Source: Ottelia alismoides (Eukaryota; Streptophyta; Magnoliopsida; Alismatales; Hydrocharitaceae). Taken from it: a stretch of 64,000 nucleotides of DNA. Below are positions 32,501-44,500 of the stretch, in pieces (the first letter of the stretch is position 1; each line of letters starts with the position of its first letter). The position numbers and the translations under genes are program-made. The DNA lies in the NCBI GenBank assembly GCA_037367405.1, contig JAZKJV010000148.1, positions 1,240,001 to 1,304,000 on the forward strand, written 5' to 3'. Under the pieces are notes generated by a model that saw only the letters and a program-made list of their open reading frames with translations, did not search any database and was not told the DNA's origin.

Positions 32501-35500
32501 GATAGCCGAAAGGACGGATTTAAGAAGCACCAAACGTCCACCTCGGGAGAGCAATGAAGAACGCCAGCCAGCCAGCCTTTTCTCAAACTTCTCCACCACC
32601 CTCAGATAATCCCGCAACCGCGCACGGCCCACCGAGAGAGGTAATCCCAGATATTCCAATGGCAGCACCCCTAGAGAAGCCCCCAAGCTGGAGGAGCATT
32701 CCCCAACCTCCATAGGCGAGAGAGCAAACGGCACAAATTTCGACTTGTCCTCGTTGATGCGGAGCCCCGACATTTCGCAAAATAATTGGACCGTTGTAGC
32801 CATTCCTGCCAACTGAATCCGGTCCCCCTCGATAAAACATAAGGTGTCGTCCGCATATTGGAGGAGGGGGATCTGAAGGTCACCCAAAGTGCACCCGCGA
32901 GTCAGACCGGCGTTGGTTACACCCTGAATCATTCTTGGCAACACGTCCGCCGCCAGAACAAAAAGAAGAGGGGCGAGGGGGCATCCCTGGCGTACCCCCC
33001 TTCGTGGCTGAAAGAGGCCCCCAGACGGCCGACCGTTAAGAGATACGGAGAAGGAAACCGTAGTAACACAACGACGGATCCATGAAATCCACACCTGAGG
33101 GAAGCCCCGAGACTTCAAAACCGACCATAAGAAGCGCCAGTCCAAGGAGTCGTAAGCCTTGGCAAAATCAATTTTCCAAAGAATCCCCTTCGTTCCATTT
33201 CTGTGCCAACCGTCAATGATAGCGGACGCGAGAGCGTAACAATCAGAGATTTGTCTCCCTTGAACAAAGGCGGCTTGGGAGGGAGAAATGAGAGAGCCAA
33301 GAAGTGGCGCTAGGCGACGAGCCAAGGCCTTCACGATGATCAAGTAAATGCCATTGGAGATCGCAATAGGGCGGAAATCCTCAATACGACGAGCACCCTG
33401 GGACTTCGGAATGAGAACCACAGAAGCCCGATTAATCCTGTTAAATCCCCGGTTCCCCTCACAGAATTCGAGGGCCACGTCCAAGACGTCGTTTGCGATA
33501 ACGTCCCAAAAGTCCCTATAAAAGGATATAGGGAATCCATCTGGGCCAGGAGAAGCATCAGCGTTAAGGTCCCAAACCGCCCCCTTAAGCTCTTCCAGCG
33601 TAAAAGGCCGAGATAAGATAGCAGCATCCGAGCAGGAGAGCGCGGGGGGACCGGACGCCGTCCAGTGCCAGGAGGAAGAGGGTAGGCGATTGAAAAAATT
33701 CTTGAAGTAATTAACCAAAGCCGGCCCCATCTCACGATCAGTCTGAAGTAAAGCGTCCCCAATCTCGATGGAGGAAATACGATTAGCTCGTTTACGAGCA
33801 CCGGCGATCCGGTGGAAAAAAGCGGTATTAGCATCCCCGTCCTTGAGCCAAAGAAGGGAGTACTCTGGAAGGTTGATTTCGCTAAGGCATACGATTGCCT
33901 GGATTGGCGGTTTTTATGGTCGGTTATAAGAAGGCGTGGCTTCCCTGATCTATGGATTTCGTGGACGTGTAGATGCGTCACCACTGCTTCCCTCTCTGTG
34001 CTGATCAATGGCCGGGCGGTTGGTGGTTTCTTCCAACCAAGGAGGGCGTGCGCCAGGGCTGCCCCCTCGCGCCCCTCCTTTTTGTGTTGGCCTCGGATGT
34101 TCTCGCGCGTATGGTGGACCGCGTTATCGACGCTGGGCTTTCTAACGGATTTCATAAGGGCGATGCTTGTGTGCCCTTGATCCAATTTGCGGACGATACA
34201 ATCTACTTTATTGAGGGTGGCTGTGCGGAGGTCTCCGGTATGGCGACCACCCTTGCCCTTTTCAGCGAATTGTCGGGGATGAGGATTAATGGCTCAAAAT
34301 CCAAGGTGGTTCCCTTCGGCCTCTCGATTGCGGAGGCGGAGGAATGCGGTCGAATGCTCGATTCTCCTCCTAGTGAGCTTTCAATTGAGTATCTTGGCTT
34401 ACCTTTGGCGGTGGGTCGGGTCAAAGTCCGGGATTGGCGTTTGATTATTGAGCGCGTGGAATCGCGCCTTGCTTGTTGGCGGGCGACATTGCTATCTAGA
34501 GGGGGGTGTCTTGTTCTTCTCAAGTCGGTGCTTTCCTCTATCCCTCTCTACGCTCTCTCTGTTCGTCGTATGCCGGTGGGGGTTCGAATGCAGATCGAAC
34601 GTTGTATGCGTCGTTTTCTCTGGGGAAGGAAGGGGTGGAGGGTAGGGGCCTCCATCTTGTCGCTTGGGATGAGGTTACTTTGCCTGAGCGATACGGTGGT
34701 CTGGGTGTGCGGAGATTGGACGTGGTGAACGATGCTATGTTACTCAAGTGGGTAAGTAGAATTTGGGGGAAGGATGTTAATTTCTTTATCTCTGTCCTCA
34801 GGGAGTTCTTGGGTGTCGATAGGTTGGGGATGGCGCGGGAGGCACAAAATGTTCATCACTCTCCATTTTGGCGTAGTGTGATGGACGCCTTTGCAAGGAA
34901 TGCTGCGCTTTTTACTCCGGTATTGGGAAAGGGGGACTCATACAAGTTTTGGCTGGATAATTGGACGGGTGGTGGCCCTCTGCAGGTGCGCTTTCCGCGA
35001 TTGTTTGCATTAGCATCTCATAAAAATGCGACCATTGCTGATTGTTGGTTGGATGGGTGCTGGTGTCCAAGCTTTTCCGCGAATTTCTCGGATCAGCGGG
35101 TGGACGATTTTGTTTCGTTGTTAGATGCCCTTTGTGACGCTGCTACGCCGAATGAGTGCGTGGATCATTGGTGCGGGAAGGACGGCCCCTTCTCCACGCG
35201 GAAGGCTTATCGGGCATTGCTCTCTCCACCTCCTACCGATGCGGCTCTTCTTATGCGTGACTGTGGATTCTTCTGGGGATTGCGGCTTCCGGAGCGCATT
35301 GGATTCTTCCTTTGGCTCCTTCGCCGACGAAGGTAGATGACGCGCGATCGTTGTGCTAGAATTTTCGACAACTTCAGTGCCACCTGTGTACTTTGTAATT
35401 CGGAGGACGAAACTATTGATCACCTATTCTTCGGGTGCCAGATGGTGCGTGGGATCTGGGACGATTTACCTTGGGCGAACGCGGACAACCTCTCTGCTCT

Positions 35501-38500
35501 CTGCGAGCTTATTTGGATCAATAGGAACAGAGCTAGGCGGGATCTCTTGGCACCTATTGCGCGGTTGTGGTGCGTCTGGTTGGGAAGGAACGATGTTATA
35601 TTCTCCGGGCAGCGGTTTTATCGGGAGAATATCCTTATTCTGTGCAATCGCCTTATTGGTGACTGGTGTATTTTGTAGACGGGTGGGCCTTCTTGTTTTG
35701 GGCTGGTGTCCTGTATAGGGCTGGGGCATTGGCTTTTCTTTCCTGTGTTTTTTTCCTCTCTTTTGTCCCCCACCTCCACCCTCTTTTTGTATTTACCGTT
35801 TTCGTTTTATTATTTATTTACTTGACTGGGGCGAACACCAAAGAGTGACTCCCCCTCTTTTGAGCCTCAAAAAAAAGGTGTATATCAGCCAATATTGAAG
35901 TAGAACATTGGCGTGAGCAAACCAAGGTGCCCAACAAAAAGCCAGATATTTTACATGATCCCTATGAGTGGAACGTCAGTAGTAAAAGCAAAAATCTTGG
36001 TAACAACTAACAAGTCACATAAAGATTCCTTTCATACCGATCATTTTTCCAGACAAGAATTTTTTAACATGGTTTGGAGATCCACAAAGAAACCGAGAAA
36101 AGCAGTCGACATCTTAGTTTGAAAAAATGTGAGTGGGATAATGGCCCTGTCAGGAAGGACTCAAGAATGGCCAAAGAAGTGTTAAAAGGATCTTGTTGTA
36201 TTTAATATGTGTTGGTGTAGTTGATGATTTCTATTTATACCATGTCTTCTGCTTCTAGTATCTTCTATGTAATAATTATTTAATGTAGTTGTCACTTAGG
36301 GTTTCTTTATATGAGAAATCCTACCCCTTCAATAAAATTAGGGATTTTATCAGTTGTGCCTTCCTTAGATATTGCAATATCAGTAATGCCACTATCTTTT
36401 TTGCAATTTCAAATGTGCCCATGACTTCTTCACAATGACAACTTCTGCCTCTCAAGTTAGTTGACGTCTATCCTCATCTCAAACAATCGTCAAATTTGAG
36501 AATACATAAGTAATTAGATAAAATTTGAGGGTAGGCTAGTTTTTTCTTCTCCTATCCTTCTTCTTCCTTCCACTTGTCCTCCCTCCTCCTCCCCCTCCGG
36601 CCCTTCTTCCTCCTCCGACAACCTCCTCCTCCAATCCTCCTCTGACCACCTACTCCTTTGCCCAAATCCTTCGATCCCCACCTCTTCCAACCCTTCTTAT
36701 TTGCCTCCCTCCCCCTCCAGCCCCTTCCTCCTCCCACCAGCCTTTTAAATTTCACAAAATTTCGGTGAAATTTCGGTTTTGACACTCTACCGAAATCAAA
36801 ATCGAAATATCGATATATACCCTTCCTTCAAAAATTTACGCCGATTTCGGTCGAAATTGGCAAAATTTCGTCCAAATTTCGACGAAATTTCGAAATTATT
36901 TCGTTTTTTCACCATCTCAAAACTCGAAACGAAATCGAAATCAAGATTTAAAACCTTGCCTCCCACCACCTCCGCCTCCCTCCTCCTCCAACCCCTTCCT
37001 CCGCCACCTTTCGCCTCCTCTGCCTCCCACAAACTCCAGTGCTGCCAATCACGCATCCCGCCTCCTCTGACCCCCTTCTCTACCCCCACCCTTACGCCCC
37101 TTCCTACTCTGCAACTTATCTTCTTAGTTTGATCGATTCACAAATCCTCATATCACCTCTTACAAGTCAAGTTCATTCGCAGATCCTCGGCGACCATCAA
37201 CGGATCTAAAAAATAATCGAAAATGGCAGGTCAAGGCCTCAGCTTGCATGTTAATGAATCAACAATGGATCGGGGGTAGAGAACATGGTCTCAGTTCCAT
37301 GCATTATTGTAGTGCCTCCTCCACATGTTGTTGTAGTGCCTCATGCTAATTGTCGTAACACCATCTTTGTGCGTTGCTATAGTCCCATCTCGCACACTAT
37401 TAGAGCTCCTCTGGCACATTGTAGTGCCATCTCCGCACGTTGTTGCAGCACCTCCTGGACATTGTAGCATCTCATGTGTGTTGTTGTAACAATTGTTGCA
37501 TGTTGTAGCGCATCGTGCACGTTGTTGTAGAGCTATCTCCACGTGATGATGTAGCAACTGTTGCATGCCATCTCCAGTAACCATCGCATGTTATACATTG
37601 TGTGTTGAAGGACAATGTATTGGCATCTATGCACAGCCATTTTGCACATAACAATGGTATATTACCTCATGTGCATCCATGGTTTAGCACAACAGCATCT
37701 CCAAAGTATCTATGCAAGTCATTGTATCGCCTCAATGCTTGAGTAAACCATCTTTGATCATTTTTTATAAAATCTTCTTCTATCTGATTGCAATGGCCAC
37801 CCTTTCTACCGAGGTAAAGCCCTCGATATCCACCTCATCTATACGTACATGGAACCTCTACTAAACTCAAGGATGTGGATAATTATATACTCTTGTCTCG
37901 GACATGTAAGGGGTCCGACGGAGATTAAAGAAAGTAATATGTCCTCACGAAAAATCCTCTTAAGATAGCCGACAAGGACTATTGAAGCGAGGTTGTAGGA
38001 TGATTATCAGTTCATGAACGAGCTAGCCAATAGCAGTGTCCACACAATCACAACCAATTTCTTATACAAGGAGACGGTTTAGAAAATGTGGAAGGAGTTG
38101 TCTCTAAAGTATTCTCAGCCGACAATCAGATCCCACCTTACTGACATCTATATGTGGATTGGGCCCATCTCTCAAGGAGACTCCTCCCTCGTCCATTATT
38201 ATCAACAAACCATGTGGATTTATAAAAAAAAGCAATTTTTTACCCAAATTGTTGTACTGAAAAGTACAAAGCGTTCTAAGTGCTAGGCCCACGGTTCCTT
38301 ATAGGTTTAAATCTTCGTTACCAAAAAGCAAAAGATCAATTCATGACCTCCAGTATTGTTTCATCATTTCATGTGATATTCGGACAACTGCAACAACTTG
38401 ACTCTACTCTTGGCCAAATTGGTCAAAGTCAATCAGCAAAGACCACGATTTTCCTTGCAACATTTGAATGTGGTCGTTTTAGTTTTGGGTTTTTATCATT

Positions 38501-41500
38501 TACGTCTCTATGAGATGTTGCAATTTCAATTACGCCTCTCCTTTTTTGATAATATCAGTTGTGCCATTCACTTCTTTATCCGTTATCACTTGTGCTCCTC
38601 GGGTTAATTATCGTCCATCTCTAATGCAAACAGACATTAATTTGGGGGATATAACGGGAATTAAATTAAAAAATAAGGTTGAAAAGGTCATTTTCCTGCC
38701 CTTCCTCTCCAACCAACGCCCTACTCCCTAGCCTGACCTCTGCCCCGGTCCCCCCCCCCCCGACCTCCTCCTCCCCAGCCTGCCCCCTCCTCCCTAGCTC
38801 GTCCCCCTCTAGCCCCGAGCTCCGCCTCGAGCTTCTCCCACACACCTCCTCCCTTGCCCCTCATCCCCAGCCCACCCCCTCCTCCCCGGCCCAACCCTGC
38901 CAGCCTCGAGCTCCGTCCTGAGCTCCTCCCCATCATGCCCCCTCCTCCCTAGCCCGACCCCCCCAGCCTCGATCTCCGTCACGAGCTCCTCTCCAGCACC
39001 TCTTCCTCCGCCCCTCCTCCCCAGCACGCCCCCTCCAGCCTCGAGCTCCACCCCGAGCTCTTCCCCTTCCCCTCCTCCACAGCTCGCCCCCTCCTCTCAG
39101 GCCCGACCCGCCAGCCTCGAGCTCCGCCACGAGCTCTTCCCCAGCACCTCTACCTCCCCCCCCCTCCCCAACCCGCTCCCTCCTCCCTAGCTCGACCCCG
39201 CCAGCCTCGAGTTCTGCCCCGAGCTCCTCCCCACCTCTTCCTCTGCCCCTCCTCCCAGTCCCCCCTCCTCCCTAACCCGACCCCCTCCAGCCTCGAGCTC
39301 TGACCCGAGCTCCTCCCTCGCACCTCCTCCGCTGCCCCTCCTCCCCAGCCCAACCCCTATAGCCCCATGCTCTGTCCCCTCCTGCCCAGATCGACCTCTG
39401 CACTCCTTCTGCCCAATCCGCCCCTCCAGCCCATCCTCCTCCTCCCCAACCCCATCTCATCCAGTTTCACCCTGCCCCACCTCCGGCAGTTTTGTGGAGG
39501 CTGTCGGGGGATGTCATGATCGACCGGCTAATGTCATGGAGGTTGTTCATCATCAAGAGCCACAAGGAGGAGATCAAGGTTCAAGAAAGCGGTATGTGTA
39601 TACGTTCGGACTAGTCACCGAATATTGATTAAGCGGTATGCGGGGGCATATGCGGGGTATATGCAGTTCTACGCGGTTTTCTAATTTTAAAATTAAAAAT
39701 AAACAAATATCTATGAATAACATTACCACTGAATTTATGTATTTAAGTGGAGTTAAAAAAGATCTAAGAAAAACGGTTGATGTTAAATTGGTGTGTATAT
39801 ATACTTTTAATTGCCTCATACTTAATCAAAAAAAACATTTACCATAAAAACCTCACACATTATACGATTCGTAGTAACAAAAAATCAATATACATACATG
39901 CACTACATGAGCAAAATCTCAGTCGACATATATAAAAAACTATTCGACAAGACATTGCATATACTCGTGAAATCAATACATGAGAAAAACATAAACAATG
40001 CATATACATAATGGTATAATGCATTGCAATTGTATAGAAATGCATGTCATATTCTTATCATTGAATGAAAGAAGAGGCAGAGTTACGAAATTAAGGACCT
40101 GAATGAGAAGATTGAAAAGTTTGAGTTGTTGGAGCAGTATGCGGGACATATGCGGGATATACAGGGCATATGCGGGCCGCATATGCAGAGATGGTACTTA
40201 TTGCACTGATACAAGTAATCGGTGCGGTCTACATGCCGCGCGGGCATATGCGGCCATCAGCCGCATATGCGACCCGTGCGGCCGATATAGTGAACACTGG
40301 AGGAGACGATCGCGTACAATAGGAGACGAGAGGAATTCGAGCATGTGGGGCTAATGGGAAAGAATGGAGAGATTTTATTCTAACCATAATACCCTTCTTA
40401 ACCACACCATGGTTTGAATAAACCGTGACTATTTTAATTTTTTGACGGTCAATCTGACGGAAGGGCACAAGTGATAACGGAGAAAGAAGTGAGGGGCATA
40501 ATCGATATTACCAAAAAGGGATGGGCATAACTGAAATTGCAATATTTCAGAAGGGCGCAAATGATAAAAACCCTTTAGTTTTTGTGGTGAACGAGGTCAA
40601 GACTCCATTGTGGTCGAGGACATAGTTATCATCCGTCAACGAACTACAACAAAATGGGCAATCTGTTTGACAAGTGTTGGGTAAGTTTAGTAGATCTCAT
40701 ATGTCCTGTTGGACATGCGAGACCACGGCGAGCGATTAAGCAATAAATGTTATTGTGAATATCATTACCTGATCTGAAATGAAGAATAACTAATTTGCAT
40801 AATAGGTCCCTTAGTACAATTAGGGCTATGTACAATGGCTATCTTAATGATCATACAGCTGTTGATTCAATTATTGAATCATAGAGGCTGGTGCTTGAAT
40901 GCATATCTAAAGAGTTAGATTGAGGACTCATCAAGCACCGTCAAATGATTGTTAACATGTGATCTCCAGCCTGAGTAGGAGATGGCAATCCTTTCTCACA
41001 TAGGCTGATATCTGACCGACCTCTTGACGCAGGTCCTCTGCATAGGAATAGAGATTCGGAGGTGTCAGATTAGTTAGGCCAAGAGTTGACTTAACAAGAT
41101 CGAGATAACCAAAGTCCTATGTCATATGTTGTCACGATATAGGCGTGCATCCTCTGACCGGAGACAGATGTATTACTATATGTCTGAGTATGTACATTTA
41201 GCAGACCAATAGGTTGATGACCTAACAAGGTCTATACACCGGCGTGCTGGTGTACATATAAGGGCATATGAGTAATACGATCTCTCAAAGGGATCATACA
41301 GGTTCACTACTGAACCGGAAGACATGAGCTCACCCATGAGATATTGGGAAGAATCAAATTCCGTGCACAGTCGTCTAGCTTTGGAAGCTCGACTGAATTT
41401 GAAGGTTTGATATATACTTTTGGAAAGTATATGATCAAGACCTAGGTATGATATATGATTTTGGAAAGTATATGATCGATACCAAATCCCAATGATCAAA

Positions 41501-44500
41501 TGAGAAACTTACTGATAAAACTCTTAAGTAGACAATATAAAGTTGATCTAATACTTCGGATTTATTCTAGGACTTCCAGTATGCAGGATGTACAGGTATT
41601 GGGAATACCTGAGGGTGATGTGAGCATAAATGATTGTATAACCATGACGCTTCCATTCCTAGGGAGTGATGAAACGGGTCTGGATTTTAATGACTCCTCT
41701 CAATAGAGAAGTAATCTGATCTTGGTCCAAATGTTGGACATTGATCTGAATGTGATTCAGATGCAATGAGAAGATTAGATTTGCGGTCTTGATTTAATCA
41801 AGCATATATGGGAGGCCCGAGATCTGGATTTGAGATGTGATCTCAATATCCAAGTCACTATACGTGGAACAATACAATCACCATGTCCTTATCTCCAAGT
41901 ATCTGCGGAGAAAGCGCATTATCCTTGAAAGAATTCATGGATAATTTCATTGTTGATATAAGTATCCAAGCATCGAGAAATGTGATAATTAAATGTGATT
42001 TAATTATCATGGATAATACAAATTTGATTCATATTATAAGGAGAGTTATCTGAGATAATTAAATATGATTTAATTATCAAAGATGTGAATAATGTGAATG
42101 TGATTCATATTATTTTGGCACATGAGAAAAGTAATCCAAGATGATTAAATGTGATTTGATTATCATGGATATGAATAATGTGGATAGAACTATCCATATT
42201 AATCATATATATTATAAATGTGATTTATAATATATAAGAGAGAGCATATTGTGATTTATATTTGTTAATTAATTATTAGTGTGAATTGGATTCATATTAG
42301 ATGATTAATTGAAAATATAATTTACATTTTGTTTTGGGATGTGAATGTGATTCACATTTTTTTGATGGCATGATTGCAATATTTCACAAGATAATTATAA
42401 ATTATATTTGTAAAATAATTTACAACAATTGTTGTTGTAAAATTTTGGAGATATATCATGAGATAATGAGATCTCATGTGACAAAGAGATCTCATGAGAT
42501 AAATGAGATCTCATGAGAAGATGGCCGTCCCCTATTTTTAAGGGATTATCTCCTCATTATCTCCAAGGATAATTAATTGATTTGATTTGAATTTAAATAT
42601 ATTGATTTATCGATATATATTAAATTAAATTAATTGTTGTTCTGTTTTTCACAACAAGATCATGGTCATTGAAAGAAACACAAATCAATCTCAACCATTG
42701 ATTGTGTGTTGTCCATGGATTGGGATCCATGGACTCCCAAAACCCTATATAAGAAGAGGCATGCCTTGCTCTTCGACTTGCACCGACTCGACGAGTCTCT
42801 CTCTCTTATTCTCTACACGTCATGTGCCTCTCTCCATCTCTCGTTTATGACCGTTCACCATGGAGCCATTGTGAGAATCGTCATCGATGCAGCATCGTCG
42901 TTATGCTGTCGGATCATCTACTCGTAGATCTCCATCTCCTTCGGTGCGTCTCGCAAGTGAAGAAGATGTTGGATCTCGTGTGACGAGATCAGGAGATCCG
43001 TCGCTGGAATCATCAACATGAATTACGAGGAGCACGCGATTCATCCCCGCGCTCGCAAGCGTCTCCTCCGACGGGTCGGACTTAAGACAGGAGGTTTCTT
43101 CGATTAGAGACTTGATCGCAACCACGCTTCAACAGGTAATCCTATTACTTGTTTGTGGTTTAGATGAAACGATCCGAAAAGTGTTCTTGGATCATGTGGT
43201 TTCATCAAATAAATTTTTAAATTCCGCTGCATCGAGCAACTAGTATGACTAGTCGCTCCCGATCGCATTCGATGCGATCATCATGCTTCTGTGATGCACT
43301 TGATGATTTTTCCCGTATCCTTCAAGTGGTATCAGAGCCAGGTTGTCGGAGGTTTTGGATTAGATCCATGAGCCTACGAAGATTTTGGCTCGTTTGGGTT
43401 CGTGAAGATTTTAGCATTTCGATTTTCACAGCCCTGTCTTGTGATAAAATTTCGACCCTGTTTAAAATGTTTAAACACGGAATTTTAAATTGTATAATGT
43501 TTCCCATTAATCAAGGAAACAGTAGGATTTGAGTTTGCGTAATTTGGATTCCGTTTGCTCAAGATATGGTCATTTTATTAACCATATATCCATTGTTTCG
43601 GGATGGCGATTAGAGACGTAGTTAATATGTTAATTACGGTTTTAAAATGCCTGCAAATACGTGTTTATCACATGGTTTCATTTTTAAATCAAGTTATCAA
43701 TCTCTGAAAATTGATTTTTCTTAATTTCGATTTAAAATGAATGAGATGTGCTATTTTTAATTAGTGAGGGTCATTGCTCGAAATTGAATGATTATCCAAA
43801 ACCTTGTGATTGTCATTCAAATAAATTAATGGAAATTAATTGTTAATTTTCCGAAATGATTTGATAAATATTTGTGAAATATTTAAAGATGATAATCAAT
43901 TCCTTGAATGACATTTTACTAACCAAAATGATAAGATAGCTGATCTTGATCATGATTGGTTGATATGAAATCTCAACAAACATTGTTTTCATGAAAAACT
44001 CTAGTTTATCCTACAATAGTTGTAGGACAACTTTTACATGCAAAACTCTATTGCTTGAATAGGATTTGGGGATTTTTTAGAAAATCTCCTTATAATATTA
44101 TCAAAATGGTTCTGATGAATATTATATAGTATAATTTCGGTTGAAAAACCGATGAGCATCTCAAAGTACATAATGATCTATCTGGCATTATCCTTTCCTA
44201 ACGTGGATATGGTGTCTAGTCGGAGAGCATTGGGGTAGCGGGTTGCAATGTATGTGGTCCGTCCCACTCTCGTCGGTACTGGCCATGACAGCGGGTCGGG
44301 ACTCGATAATGCCGGAGAAGTCAAAGTGTATTTTTCTAATTATTAAAAATCGAATAATTCGTACTTTGAGATTATACCTACTATTCAAGTAATAATCAAG
44401 TTTGTTGATTGAAAATTGGATTGATAATTAATTTAATATGATTAAATTGATTATATCAAAGTAAAAGCACTCTACTATGAATAGATGTGTATTTCCCTTG

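Larger units (their letters stand above)
27520..35874 (+). mobile_element. Full-length L1-type LINE, split by a second LINE
   Basis: Flanked by a 16-bp target duplication, AAGGTGTAAATCAGCC (27504-27519) and AAGGTGTATATCAGCC (35875-35890), one mismatch. It holds ORF1 with two zinc knuckles, ORF2 with endonuclease, reverse transcriptase and zf-RVT, then a 3' UTR ending in a short A-run. Without the insertion at 31211-33850 it is about 5.7 kb, a normal full length. Several stops and frame changes show it is dead. It lies antisense to PRMT6. Confidence 0.93.
38487..40573. mobile_element. Non-autonomous MULE with tttagtttt TSD
   Basis: 2,087 bp with a perfect 9-bp duplication, tttagtttt, at 38478-38486 and 40574-40582. 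This is the hallmark of Mutator-like elements. Terminal inverted repeats of about 120-130 bp start GGGTTTTTATCATTTRCG on both sides. Each terminal repeat is made of about four loose 30-bp units (ATTRCGCCYYTC, TTRTGCCCYTCACTTCTTT, TTATCACTTGTGC). The interior is a CT-rich minisatellite plus a nested MITE, with no transposase. It sits in Copia E gag. Confidence 0.9.

Noticed and set aside
38721..39460. Series of glycine/arginine-rich and proline/serine-rich open frames
   Set aside because: All are different frames of one CT-rich minisatellite inside the MULE. No conserved protein was seen.
41500..41706. Open frame conserved between the two long LTRs (41500-41706 and 48188-48394)
   Set aside because: Conservation is explained by the LTRs being recent copies of each other. 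The solo LTR does not clearly keep it, and no domain is recognised.
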